DNA from: Oscillospiraceae bacterium
GTDB lineage: Bacteria; Bacillota; Clostridia; Oscillospirales; Acutalibacteraceae
Length of the DNA stretch: 38,548 bases
Assembly (NCBI GenBank): GCA_015065505.1
Contig: SVQE01000020.1
Location: 1-38,548 of the forward strand
Direction of reading: 5' to 3'
The notes below the pieces were generated by a model. The model had not been told where the DNA came from, did not search any database, and worked only from the letters and a program-made list of their open reading frames with translations. The translations under genes and the position numbers were made by a program. Below, piece by piece: positions 1 through 10,800 of this stretch; positions within the stretch are counted from its first letter, which is position 1, and each line of letters starts with the position of its first letter.

Positions 1-127
1 TCTGCGGTGCGTCCGGGGGTCGCACCCTACGATTGTTCGCCGAAACGAATTTTATAATAGCCGACCGCAGGTCCCTTAACTTTTCACTCTTAACTCTTAC
101 CTCTTCACTAAATATAATTTATCTCCC
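1..127. other. intergenic repeat remnants
   Basis: No coding signal. It contains a GC-rich fragment ending GTCGCACCCTAC (20-31), which resembles GTCGCGCCCTAC inside the repeat near 4690, and then degenerate tandem words of the type TTAACTCTTAC (about 76-115). I read this as the decayed end of an intergenic repeat; the left part lies outside the window. Confidence 0.35.
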
Positions 128-156
128 TTGAACGCACACCGTTTTTATGCTACTAT
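128..156 (+). promoter_or_regulatory. candidate sigma-A promoter of the ATP-grasp pair
   Basis: TTGAAC (128-133) and TACTAT (151-156) are separated by 17 bp. Transcription would begin just before the Shine-Dalgarno site at 164, giving a very short leader. The TTG at 128 that opens the longest reading frame is then the -35 box and not a start codon. Confidence 0.4.
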
Positions 157-175
157 ATTATCCGAGGTGAGCTGT

Positions 176-994
176 ATGAACGCAATTCTGGCGGTTAATC
201 ACTTTCTGAAAAGTGAAAAATTTGATGAGCTTCACAATCACATAATTTCAAGCGCAAAAAAACTTGGCGTTGATATGGAAATCAAAACAAATCAGGAGCT
301 TATTTTCAGCGATGAAAAGCCCGATTTTGTTTTGTTCTGGGATAAGGATGTTAATGCAGCGCGCCTGCTTGAAAAAAGGGATATTCAGGTTTTTAACAGC
401 GCATCATCAATCGCGCTGTGCGACGATAAGGCAAAAACCTTTCTCGCGCTGAAAGGCTGTGTTCCCCAGCCCGAAACAATTATTGCGCCGCTTTCGTTTT
501 TTGAAACCGATTACAGCGAATTTGTTCACCTTGCAGCGCAAAAGCTCGGCTTGCCCCTTGTTTTCAAGGAATGCTTCGGCTCGTTCGGCGAGCAGGTTTT
601 TCTCTGCAAAACCGAAAGCGAAATCATATCGCACATAAACGGCAAGCCCTTTTTGCTTCAGAAATTTATTGCCGACTCAGAGGGAGAGGATATACGCCTT
701 GAAATCGTCGGCGGAAAATGCGTTGGCGCAATGAAGCGAACAAACAAAAACGATTTTCGCTCAAACATCACAAACGGCGGAACTGCCGTTCCCTACACAC
801 CGACTAATGACGAAATTCTGCTCGCGCAAAACGCCTGCAAGCGCCTCGGCTTAACCTTCGGCGGCGTTGATATTTTAAAGGGCGGTTATGTTTGCGAGGT
901 TAATTCAAACGCCCATATTATGAATCTTATGAAGGTTACGGGCATTGATGTTGCACCGATGATAATTGAACATATTATTGATGAACTGTTATGA
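176..994 (+). CDS. RimK-like ATP-grasp ligase (first of pair)
   Basis: About 272 residues. ATP-grasp enzymes join a carboxylate to an amine or thiol through an acyl-phosphate. The order of elements fits the RimK/glutamate-ligase-like branch: a variable N-terminal pre-ATP domain, a lysine/glycine-rich nucleotide loop (KECFGSFGEQV), a GEDIRLEIVGG strand, the DFRSNITNGG loop, and a C-terminal metal-binding strand ending in EVNSN. The start at 176 follows GAGGTGA (164-170); an upstream TTG at 128 would add 16 residues without a ribosome site. The stop overlaps the next start as ATGA, so translation is probably coupled. Substrate is unknown: possible roles are peptide tailing or amino-acid ligation. 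Family call is firm, function is not. Confidence 0.85.
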   Translation: MNAILAVNHFLKSEKFDELHNHIISSAKKLGVDMEIKTNQELIFSDEKPDFVLFWDKDVNAARLLEKRDIQVFNSASSIALCDDKAKTFLALKGCVPQPETIIAPLSFFETDYSEFVHLAAQKLGLPLVFKECFGSFGEQVFLCKTESEIISHINGKPFLLQKFIADSEGEDIRLEIVGGKCVGAMKRTNKNDFRSNITNGGTAVPYTPTNDEILLAQNACKRLGLTFGGVDILKGGYVCEVNSNAHIMNLMKVTGIDVAPMIIEHIIDELL

Positions 995-1719
995 AACCGA
1001 TTTTAATTTATTCAAAAGAAGAAGCAAAAAGAAACCGTTTTGCTGCCGATAAAATAACCGCCCTGCTCGGCGCAGAGCTTAAAGAGCCGAACTACAATGG
1101 CGAAGCAAGCTATGTTATAAACCGAACAAATAATTACAAAATTGCCGAGCGCTTTGAAAGCAGGGGCATAAGGGTTTTCAATTCCGCCGCATTTTCAAAG
1201 CTTGCAAACGATAAGCAGGCTTGCTACGACTTTATGGAAAAAAACGGCATTGAAATAATGCCGACAAGATACAATACGCCTCCCTTTGTTAAAAAGCCTA
1301 AAAACGGGCACGGCGGCGCAGGCGTTGTTATGTGTGAAAGCGCAGAAGAATACGACGAAAATATGGTCTGCCAGAAGCCTGCTTCCGACCTCGGACGCGA
1401 TTTGAGGGTTTGGGTTATAAACGGGAAAATAATAACCTCAATTCTGCGCGAAAGCAAAACCGATTTTCGCTCTAATTTCTGCCTCGGCGGAAAAGCAATT
1501 CCCTATTCTTTAAGCTGTGAGGAAGAAAAGCAGGTAAAAAAAATAATAAGCCTGCTCGACGGCGGCTTCTACTACGGAATTGATTTTGTTTTTAACGGCG
1601 GTAAAATTGTTTTCAACGAAATTGAGGACACCGTCGGCGCAAGAATGGTTTATGAAAAAACGGATATAGATATAATCAAAATCTTTTGTGATGAAATAAA
1701 AAACGGGTTAAGGTTTTAG
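991..1719 (+). CDS. RimK-like ATP-grasp ligase (second of pair)
   Basis: 242 residues, overlapping the previous gene by four bases. It is a diverged homologue of its neighbour: KKPKNGHGGAGV is the nucleotide loop, LGRDLRVWVINGK and TDFRSNFCLGGKA match the DiR and DFRSN regions of the first enzyme. The metal-site strand reads FNEIEDTVGARM, so the canonical E-x-N is replaced by NEIED. It is shorter than typical RimK because the N-terminal domain is reduced. The two enzymes may act in sequence on one product or form a heteromer (inference). The stop codon lies in the loop of a terminator hairpin. Confidence 0.82.
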   Translation: MKPILIYSKEEAKRNRFAADKITALLGAELKEPNYNGEASYVINRTNNYKIAERFESRGIRVFNSAAFSKLANDKQACYDFMEKNGIEIMPTRYNTPPFVKKPKNGHGGAGVVMCESAEEYDENMVCQKPASDLGRDLRVWVINGKIITSILRESKTDFRSNFCLGGKAIPYSLSCEEEKQVKKIISLLDGGFYYGIDFVFNGGKIVFNEIEDTVGARMVYEKTDIDIIKIFCDEIKNGLRF

Positions 1720-1740
1720 CACCTTAACCCATTATTTTAT
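1705..1740. terminator. bidirectional rho-independent terminator
   Basis: GGGTTAAGGT (1705-1714) pairs perfectly with ACCTTAACCC (1721-1730) across a six-base loop, followed by ATTATTTTATTATTATT. It separates convergent genes; the TAG stop of the ATP-grasp gene (1717-1719) sits in the loop. Confidence 0.85.
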
Positions 1741-1742
1741 TA

Positions 1743-2834
1743 TTATTCACCCTGTGAAATGTAGAGTGCGCTTGTGTTGATGTTTGTGTTATCAACATAC
1801 CAGCTTTTGCCGATTTTAACAAGGTAAAGCTCCTGATTTGCAACGGTTTCGCCGTTCTGTTCTTTAACAACAACCTCTGCCTTTGCAACGGATGCGATAT
1901 CCTCTGAACAGTCAAGACCCTTGTAAGCATTAATCATAGCCTCTTTATTTTCATCCTTCAAGCCGAAAGCATCTGCCTTAGCTTCGCCGCTCTCTGCTAT
2001 CGGCTTAATTCTTGCTGCATATGCCTCGATATAAGCCTTGGTTTCTTTCTCGGAAAGTTCTTCGCAGGAAGTAACCTCGGTTGTGAGGTGGTAAACAAGC
2101 TGTTCTTCGGTTACTGTTCCCTTTTTAGCTTTGGGATATTTTGAAGCTTCCGCTTTGCTTACCTTTTTGCCTGTTTCGGGGTCAACAAGAGCGTCAACCT
2201 CAACCTTCTGAAGCTCGCCGAATATAACCTGATATACGCCGACGCTCTCTTCTTTTAAGAAGGTTTTGTCGTCGGATGCGAACACATTCTGTGTTCCCGT
2301 TAATTCATCAGCATATGTCTGAACATTTGATTCAAATGCGCCGAACATATACTCGGTGTCCATATAATCATCGCCGTAATACTGATGTCTTACTTCTCTG
2401 AGCTTGCTGAAATATGCATCAAAGAATTCATCATAATTATCGTAATTAACGGTTTTTATAAGGGTTTTGTAGTATTCATACATATCCTTATAAACATTAT
2501 CGATTGCTTCTGCTTCTTCAGCTTCACCGCTTCCAACGAATTCAGCCTGCTTAACATCATCGCCGTCGTTAATATAGGGACGCATATAAGCATTGATAAT
2601 GAAATCGCCGTACTTCTTGTTCTTTGAAACAAGAGTAACCTTGTATGCATTATAGCCGTCGCCGGTCTGAACAATTCCGTCAACATATTCCTGGGCAACC
2701 TTTTCGGGAGAGAATGCAGTATACTTTGTTGAAACGGAAAAGATTGTCATAATAACAAGAACAACTGCAAGAATAACGCTTGTTGCAATGGCATAAGCAC
2801 TTGTGTTTAAGCCTTTTTTCTCTTTTTTAGCCAT
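1743..2834 (-). CDS. single-pass membrane or secreted protein, unknown function
   Basis: 363 residues. A lysine-rich start (MAKKEKKG) precedes one hydrophobic segment at about residues 13-36, giving a signal anchor with a large acidic outside domain rich in Asp, Glu, Tyr and Ala. I recognise no catalytic motif. The start follows AAGGAGGGG. It lies 12 bp downstream of the symporter gene on the same strand, so the two are very likely co-transcribed, and the protein may assist or sit next to the transporter (inference). It ends at the shared terminator at 1705-1740. Confidence 0.7.
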   Translation of the reverse strand: MAKKEKKGLNTSAYAIATSVILAVVLVIMTIFSVSTKYTAFSPEKVAQEYVDGIVQTGDGYNAYKVTLVSKNKKYGDFIINAYMRPYINDGDDVKQAEFVGSGEAEEAEAIDNVYKDMYEYYKTLIKTVNYDNYDEFFDAYFSKLREVRHQYYGDDYMDTEYMFGAFESNVQTYADELTGTQNVFASDDKTFLKEESVGVYQVIFGELQKVEVDALVDPETGKKVSKAEASKYPKAKKGTVTEEQLVYHLTTEVTSCEELSEKETKAYIEAYAARIKPIAESGEAKADAFGLKDENKEAMINAYKGLDCSEDIASVAKAEVVVKEQNGETVANQELYLVKIGKSWYVDNTNINTSALYISQGE

Positions 2835-2846
2835 TTCTGCCCCTCC

Positions 2847-4460
2847 TTACTCTGCTATTTGTTCGCCGTCTTCTGTTGCTTCAACTGCCTGTGCTTCAAC
2901 AGCCTTTGCAACCTCTTCGGCAAGTGATTCTTCTTCCGGCTCCTCGTCGAGTCCTTCAGCAGCTCTCTTCTCAAGAAGTGCAGCTGTGATTCTTTCCTTC
3001 TTCTCGCCTACGATATCATAGAAGAGAATCGGAATGAACTGAAGAATAACGAATACTGCAGGAATAATTGTGTATATAGCAAGGAATCTGCTTAATGTTG
3101 AGTCCTCCTGATGTGCGTATGCAACGTTTGCACTCTGTGAGAACTGATAGCCCGACCATGTGTAAACAAGAACGGGAGCAAGCCACTTTGTAAGTGCGGA
3201 AGCAATCTTTGAGAAAAGACCGTAGCCTGCATATGCAAGACCTTCCTGACGCTTGCCTGTTTTGTATTCCATTTCATCAATACAGTCTGCAATCATGATA
3301 TTCGGAGTAACGTTTGTGTTACCGTGCTGAATACCGCAGAGGAAGTTGATTAAAAGGAATATGCCGATAAGTATTTTTGAACCTGCGATTGCTCTTACGC
3401 CGCCTGCAAGGAAGTTTGCATAAAGGAAGAGCACTGAAAGTGAGGTTGCGCCGTAAATACAGAAGATAACGAAGGTCTGCTTTGTTGAGAACTTCTTGAG
3501 AACCTTGTTAACAAGAAGGGTTCCAACTGCGGTTCCGATACCCATGGGAAGCATCATCCAGAGCTTCATTCCCTTATCGCCGAGGATATAAACTGCAAGG
3601 TAAAGTGAAACCGTGCCGTAAACACCGCGTCCGAAACCGAAAAGCTTTGTTAACGAAACCATAAGAAGGTTTTTGTTTGTGAAAACAAGCTTGATTGATT
3701 CGACAAGAGAAACCTTTTCTGTTGTGAACGGAACACGCTCTTTGTTATTTGCAAAGAAAATCATAACAAAGATAATCATTCCGAGCGCGCAGATTGCGGT
3801 TGAAATGATAAGGTCTATTCCCTGACCCTCTGCATTCTTATACTGCTGCTGACCCATAACTGCCTTCATTATTGCAGGAACAACAATGATAACAACCTGA
3901 CCGCCCGACTGTCCTACCGAGCGAAGGAAGGAAGCGATTGAAATAGCGCTTGAACGCTCTTTCGGGTTGGGTGAGCAAAGTGCGCCGAAGCAGTTTGCAG
4001 GTGATTCAACCGCACAGGATATTGCAATATAAAGCGAATAAATAATGAACATCCAGATGGTTGCAACCATAAACGAGGAGGTGTTCGGTGCCATAAATAC
4101 AAGCATTGAAATGAGTGCAAACGGAATAGCGCCGAAACCAACCCAGGGCTTAACCTTACCCATTTTGGTTTTTGTTCTGTCTACAAGGATTCCGATAATA
4201 AGCTCCATAACTGCGCCGACAAAACCTGCAACACCGAAAACGGAAGCAACAACGGTTGCCAGCTGAGCCGAATCAAAGCCCTTGCCTTTGAATGCGAAGT
4301 CTGCAAAGAAGGTCATTGTGTAGTCGGGCATCCAGCCTGAAAGCAATGCAACGCCGAACAATCCGACACCGAATGTAACAATCTCTGATGGCTTCATGTA
4401 CTTCTTTTCCGCCGGTGATGCGCTTGCAGCGTCAGCAACAGCGGCTTTTTTCTTTGCCAT
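2847..4460 (-). CDS. GPH-family (MelB-like) sugar:cation symporter, MFS
   Basis: About 537 residues with roughly twelve hydrophobic segments. Features of the glycoside-pentoside-hexuronide branch of the MFS are visible: FGVGLFGVALLSGW at the first helix, the GILVDRTKTKMGKVKPW cytoplasmic loop, and the late DCIDEMEYKTGKRQEG loop. It should import a sugar or glycoside with Na+ or H+. An extra C-terminal tail after the last helix is very acidic (EEPEEESLAEEV and following). The start at 4460 is chosen because AAGGGG lies just upstream; an in-frame TTG at 4490 would add ten residues without a better site. It is followed by the 363-residue membrane protein. Substrate cannot be told from sequence. 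Confidence 0.85.
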   Translation of the reverse strand: MAKKKAAVADAASASPAEKKYMKPSEIVTFGVGLFGVALLSGWMPDYTMTFFADFAFKGKGFDSAQLATVVASVFGVAGFVGAVMELIIGILVDRTKTKMGKVKPWVGFGAIPFALISMLVFMAPNTSSFMVATIWMFIIYSLYIAISCAVESPANCFGALCSPNPKERSSAISIASFLRSVGQSGGQVVIIVVPAIMKAVMGQQQYKNAEGQGIDLIISTAICALGMIIFVMIFFANNKERVPFTTEKVSLVESIKLVFTNKNLLMVSLTKLFGFGRGVYGTVSLYLAVYILGDKGMKLWMMLPMGIGTAVGTLLVNKVLKKFSTKQTFVIFCIYGATSLSVLFLYANFLAGGVRAIAGSKILIGIFLLINFLCGIQHGNTNVTPNIMIADCIDEMEYKTGKRQEGLAYAGYGLFSKIASALTKWLAPVLVYTWSGYQFSQSANVAYAHQEDSTLSRFLAIYTIIPAVFVILQFIPILFYDIVGEKKERITAALLEKRAAEGLDEEPEEESLAEEVAKAVEAQAVEATEDGEQIAE

Positions 4461-4493
4461 AAAGAAAACCCCTTTTCTTTTTAAAGTCAATTA

Positions 4494-4522
4494 ATTATAT
4501 CAAATTATTCATTAATATACAA
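4494..4522 (-). promoter_or_regulatory. candidate sigma-A promoter of the symporter operon
   Basis: On the minus strand TTGTAT (4517-4522) and TATAAT (4494-4499) are separated by 17 bp, about 34 bases upstream of the chosen start codon. Confidence 0.6.
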
Positions 4523-4555
4523 TAAAAAATTAACAAAACAAAAAAACATATGCAA

Positions 4556-4787
4556 AATTACGAATTACGAATTACGAATTTCGGTTACTCGCACAAGCGC
4601 TCGAACAATAAAATAAAACTCGGAGCGAAGTGTTCACTTCATTCATCCGTTGTTGTAACAAAAGCGTTATTGCAGCGGCGCGTCGAGGGCGTCGCGCCCT
4701 ACAAAATCATTAAATGAAACAAACGCCAAACCTTCGGCGCATTATCGCGCCCCAAAATTCGTAATTCGTAATTTGTAATTCGTAATT
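4556..4787. repeat. intergenic element with inverted ends made of an ATTCGTAA word
   Basis: Non-coding stretch between two minus-strand operons. The left end (4556-4581) is a tandem ATTACGA word; its reverse complement forms the right end (4755-4787). The inside contains GTCGAGGGCGTCGCGCCCTAC and AACCTTCGGCGCATTATCGCGCCCC. The latter plus flank (4729-4765) recurs with one mismatch at 14502-14538, so this is a dispersed family, probably a non-autonomous or decayed element. Confidence 0.6.
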
Positions 4788-4795
4788 GTTAAATG

Positions 4796-4821
4796 GAGAA
4801 AGCCGAGCTTTCGCTCGGCTT
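4796..4821 (-). terminator. terminator of the sigma/LRR operon
   Basis: AAGCCGAGC (4800-4808) pairs with GCTCGGCTT (4813-4821) with a four-base loop. On the minus strand it comes 19 bases after the stop codon and is followed by a modest TTCTCCATT tract. Confidence 0.65.
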
Positions 4822-4839
4822 CCCCTTAACTGCCCTATA

Positions 4840-7800
4840 TCAAATCAATACATTGTATTGAAGTGATTGTGAAATTATTTTTTGCTCATATTTAAAACCT
4901 GAAGCGGAAATTCCGCTTTGATTTCTGATATACAGCAAATCCTTTGCGTTGATATAACCGTCGTTATTCAAATCAACAAACGCAAGATACGACGGGTCGT
5001 TTTCTTTTGCTGAAATAATCATTTTGAAAAGGGTTATATCGTCGTCGTTAATAGTGCCGTCCTTGTTGAAATCGCAGCCTATGATTTCAATCGGCTCATC
5101 CGAAATATCAATATCACTGTTATCAACAACGATATAAATCTTTCTTGTGAAGCCGTAGGCATATTTAAGATATGCTTCATAGGTTCCCGTTTCGATATCA
5201 AAGCTGAAATCTCCGTTTTTATCGGTTGTTGCAACCGTCATACCGTTTATTTCGATTGAAACATTTTTAGCAGGCGCAATACCCGATGTTGCAAGGTTGT
5301 TTGATGCAATAACAACCTTTCCGCAAACGCTGTGAGTTTCTGTCTGATAGTTTTCATCAAGGGGCTCGGTGTAGTTTGAATAGCTTTGATTGCAGTTTGA
5401 ACAGGTGTAAACGCTGATGCCCTTTGTTGTTGCCGTTGCAGGAATCTGCGTTTCAAGAGCGAAGTTATGACCGTATGCGTCGGTGTGGATTTCTTCAAGA
5501 ATTTCACTGCAGTATTCGCAAACGCCGATAACATATCCGTCGTGCTCGCAGTCTGCCTCATAAACGGTTAAGTATTGAATATTGCCGTGGCCGTCCTCTT
5601 CGCAGTAGCCGAGGTAGCCTGCAATGGCATCAATCTTTATTGCCCATTCATCAAAGAACAGCTCTTCATCCGTATATGCCGAATAGGGTATATCAAATTC
5701 CCTTGCATAGCGGTAGGCATCGCTTCCAACGGGTGTGAAGATGTTGAGCTTATCGCAGCCGTCAAACGCATTGTCGCCGATAAGCGTGTTCCAGATATAT
5801 GCATATTTAAGTGCAGCGCAGTTCATAAATGCACCCTGCTGAATGCTGCTGAGATTTTCGGGGAAGGCAAGCCCTTCAAGCCTTGTGCAGTTTTTGAATG
5901 CATTTATTCCGATTGAATAAAGCGAGCTGTTAAATACAGCGCTTACAAGCGATTCGCAGTTTTCGAATGCGCTATCTTTTATCAGAACTATGCTTTCTGG
6001 AAGATTAAGAAGCCTGAGCTTAGCGCAGTCTTTAAATGCACATTCGGGAATATAGCTTAGCCCCTCTGAAAGAGTTATACCGACCAGAGCTTTTGAATTT
6101 TCAAAGCAGCTGTTTCCGATTGTTTCAATCGAATCGGGAAGCGTTATTGATTTTGCATTGGTGCCGTAGAAGGCATATGCATCAATCGCTTTTGTTGACG
6201 GGTCAATATTAATCTGAGTAAGCCCCTGCGGTGCAAGAACAAGAGTGCTGCCGCGATATAGCAAGCCGTTTTTAACGGTGAAGTTCAGGCTGTCGTCGGC
6301 AGTGATTTCTTTAAGCGTTGAAAGGCATTGCTTGTTGGTGAGCGTATCAACGCCGCTGCCGAGATTAAGCTTTGTTACATTAAGACCGTTAAAGAACTTG
6401 CAGTCAAGGTTTTCAACACTGCTTCCGATATTAATTTCAATTCCGTTTGTGTATGAACCGAGATTCGAGAAAATATCCTTCTCGTCAGAGAATGCGGCAG
6501 GGTTAACCTCGGAATTGATGTTAATTTCTTCGCAGTATAAAAGGTTTGCAAATGCATCCTTCTCAATTCTTGTAACATTTCCCGAAAGGGTTAAGCGCTG
6601 AACCTGAACGCAGTTATAAAAAGCTTTTTGTTCAATGTATCTGATGTTTTGGGGAATGAAGATTTCCTGCAGGTTAACGCAGTTATAAAATGCCTGTTCA
6701 CCAATACTGCCTTCGTTATAGCTTGTGATATTGCTGAGATTAACAAATTTAAGTGAATTACAGTTATAGAAGGCTTTGCTTCCTATATTCTGCAAAACAA
6801 TATTGCCAAGGTCAACAACCTCAATTTTTCTGCATTCATAAAACAGACCTTCGGGAACTGTTGAAACGCCATAGCCGAGACGAACTCTTTCAAGAGCTTT
6901 GCAGTTTTTGAAGCAGTAATCGCCAACAACTGTCAGTCCCTCGGGAAGCAATATTTCTTTAACCCTTGTGCAGTTTGCAAAAACTTCGCTTCCGACTCTG
7001 CTGATTGTGCTTTTAATATCAATGCTGTTCGGATTGAATCTTGAAATGATGTTCGGCGCGGTCATTTTTGTAATGCCTTCAATAATAAGATTATCTGCCT
7101 GAACAATCATCTCATCAGTTGATTTGTTTTTGTAAGCATAGGCATCTGAATCCATACTGAATTCATATAAGCGCGTGCCGTTTGTTCTTAGCTCGTTTGC
7201 CCTGCCTTTTATATTTAAAAGCACCAAATCATCTTCGATATAATATTCCCAGTATAGCTCGGTTACATAATTTGCATTATCAATATTGGTTTGAGGTGCA
7301 GCATAGTCGGATAAATAACCCTTTCTGTACGGCTTTCCGTAATACTCTGAGGTATTAATACCGTTTGCCTTACAATATTTATCCGCTGCGCTGTCTTTTC
7401 TTGTTAAAACCCACAAATTGCTGTTAATATGTCCGTCAGTCCAGCCAAATGAATTATTTGCGGAATTCTCATTATCAACATAAAACTCGGTTACAGAGCA
7501 GGGTAAATAAAGCGAGGTCATATTTGAGCACTCTGCAAATGCCTTCTTGCCTATTTTTGTAACTCTGCCGTACATTTCAACATTGGAAATGCCTGAGTTG
7601 AAGAATAAACCTTCGGGAATTTCAGTTAAGTCCTTCGGCAGCTCAAAATCTTCGCCGAGATTAGGTGTGTTTGCAAATGCGTATTCACCGATATAAGTAA
7701 CACTTTGAGGGATATATGATGAATACCATCCGTTAAGAGGCGCCTCAGAGTGAGCATCGTTATATATTGCCTTAACATTGCTGCCGTCGAAGGCGTGAGC

Positions 7801-10800
7801 GCCGATAGAGGTTAGTGAATTCGGAACTCTGATAAGCTCAACTGATGTTGGCGTTTCGCTGTGAAGGAAGTTTGCAGGAATACCTGTTATTCCGTTTCCG
7901 AATTTAATTCTTTTAATTTCAAATTCATTGAGAAGCGATATAAAATCTTTTCTTGTTCCGTTGCTGTCATATATTCCGTATGTAACAAAATCACCGCGAC
8001 CGCTAATGTATAACACATTAACTTCCTCTTTGAGAACCGACCAGTTTCCGTTTTGCCATGTTCCGTAGGTTGAGCCTACTTCCTCGCCGATTTCATTGAA
8101 ATTATCAACGCCTTCGGGATTTTCAACACTGTCTATCGGAACAAAACTAATGTCGTGGCTATCCGCATATGCTTTAGCGTCCGTAAATGAATAACCGTAA
8201 ATAATTGTTTCAAAATTGTTGAAGCAGCTTTCGTCTGAATTATAGAAGAATGCATATACGCCTATGCTAACAGCCTTTGATAAAAGTATTACAGTTTTAA
8301 GCTCGTTATTGTTTTTGAATGCGTATTTCTCAACAGTTGCACAGGCGCTCGGAAGTCTGAGCGACTTAAAATCGCAGTCGCTGAACGCATATGAACCTAT
8401 TTTAGTGAGTGAATCTCCGAAATAAAAGGTTGTAAGCTTTTCACAGCCTGAAAATGCATAGCTTTCGATTTTACTTAGTTTGGATTCATCACTCAATCTG
8501 ACATTGTGAAGATTTTTACAATCAATAAATGCTTCACTGTTAATTGTTGTTACACTGTCGGGAATCCAGATTTCATATATATTTGTTTGCGCGAAAGCGG
8601 ATGTATCAATTTTGGTAAGCGCTGAAGGCAGATTTATCTGCTCAATTCCCGAATAGCTGAAGCAGTATTTCGGAATTGCGGTTATATTATTCGGAAGTGA
8701 AATCTCCTGAAGAGAAGTACACCTGTTGAACGCATAATTTCCCAGTGTAATAGACGCTTCACTGTTTGCAAAATTAACGTTTTCGAGTGCAGTACATCCT
8801 GAAAACGCAAGTTCATTTATTTTAACAACCGTTGCCGGAATGTTGATATTCTTCAATCTGTAACAGCCTGAAAACGCCGAATCTCCTATGTTTTTCAGTG
8901 ATGAAGGAAGAGTTATGCTTTCGATACCGCTATTCATAAACGCAGAAGTCGGAATAGATGTTATTGTGTCCGAAAGTAAAACCGTTTTTAAACTTCCGCA
9001 GCTGCTGAATGCATAATCGTACAAATAAACATCTGAATCTGAGAGGTTAACTGTCGTTAAGTAATTGCAGGCTGAAAACGCCTTAGAGCCGATATTAATA
9101 CTCTGAGTTGTTCCAGAAAAGTCAACTGCAGTAATTCCGCTGTTTACAAATGCACTTGAGCCGATTGAGCAAATGCTTTTCGGTATGCTTGTAACCTTTT
9201 CGCATTTATAGAAAGAGGAGTTCCCTATTTCCGTTACCGTATCCGGAATAACGGTTTCAAGAATTGCGTCGTTATAGAAAGCTTTATCGGGAATTGATGT
9301 AACACCTGAGGGAATATTAATTGTTTGCAGTTTAGTGCATTCCTCAAATGCAGATGCACCCATATAAGTAATTGTATTGGGAAGGCGGACACTTGTTAAG
9401 GCTCTGCACAATGAAAATGCACTTTCGCCTATACTAATTAATTCAGCGCCATTCTCGTATGTAATACTTCTTATTCCCGAAACAGCAAAAGCCTGTTTGC
9501 CTATTTGCTTCAGCTTTTTAGGAATTTTTAACGATTTAAGTGAAGAGCAGTTATAAAATGCCTGCTGGTCTATATATTCAAGCTTTGAATTTTTACCGAA
9601 ATTAATACTTTCTATTTTGGTGAGATAAAACGCATTTGTTCCTATTCTTTTTAATGAATCGGGGAATGTAAACGAAGTTATTTTCTGACACTGATAGAAG
9701 GCGTAATTTCCGATGCTTTCAAGATGTGAATCTTCTGAAATCTGAACTTCTGTCATATGTAAACAATCGTAAAACGCGTTGCCTGATATAGTTCTAACCG
9801 AATCGGGGATTTCTACGGTTTCAAGTTGATAGCAGCTTGAAAATGCATATGAGCCTATTGTTTCAAGAACACAGTCATCGTCTGCGGTAACTGTTTTTAG
9901 TTTTCTGCAATCCTGAAAAACACTTTGTCCGACTTCTTTTATCTGGGATGTGAAATTAAAGCTTTCGATATTCGTTTCGGAAAAAGCGTACATATCAAGT
10001 TCAATATCATATGAGCTTTCATCAAAAACAACATTCCCGTCAAAGGTTGCCTTGCAAAAAGCGTGATTTGAAATATACCTCAACGATTCAGAAAGATAAA
10101 CATTTTTCAGTTTGGCATATGCAAATGCGGCGCTGTTAATTATCCTAACCGAATCAGGAAGGTGAATATCACAATTTACGGTTGCGCCATAAAACGCATC
10201 CATTTCTATTTCCTCCAGACTTTGAGGAAGTATAACATTGCTGATTGTTGCGCCGTTGAAGGTGTCGTCGGGCAATTCCGTAATGAGCATATTATTGAAA
10301 TCTACTTCAATATTATTACTGCAGCCTTCAAATACACCTGTCTGGAAAATCATTTTATCTCTTTTATCATCGCCCCTGAAAGCAGGAAGCTTAATATATT
10401 CAAGCTTGCTGCCGGCAAATGCATTCGGACCGATTGCATAGCAGGTGTCGGGAATTTCAAGACTTGGAACCTTTGCATATTGAAAAGCGTCGCCCGACAT
10501 TCTTTCAAGCTTTGAGCCGCTTTCAAAGGTAACATTTATAGAATCGCTTTGCGACCAATCAATAATACCGAGGCAGTTTGCATAAAGCGTTTTAACATTC
10601 TTTGAAAAAACAACATTATGATATGTTCCGTACCACAAAATCTCTTTACCGTTACGGTTTGTATAGAAAAGCGGAAGGCATTGCAAATCATATGCTTTAA
10701 CAAGCTTAATTCCTTCAGCGTCAAGGTAAAGCGTGTCGGTATCCGCATCATACGACCATGATAAATCAAAGGCATCATCTTCCTCGTTATCATAAGTGCC

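Noticed and set aside
128..175. TTG start of the first ATP-grasp gene at 128
   Set aside because: No ribosome site; the ATG at 176 has GAGGTGA, and the TTG fits a -35 box.
10162..10515. Antisense reading frames inside the LRR gene
   Set aside because: They follow from the repeat codon pattern; no start site or homology is recognisable.
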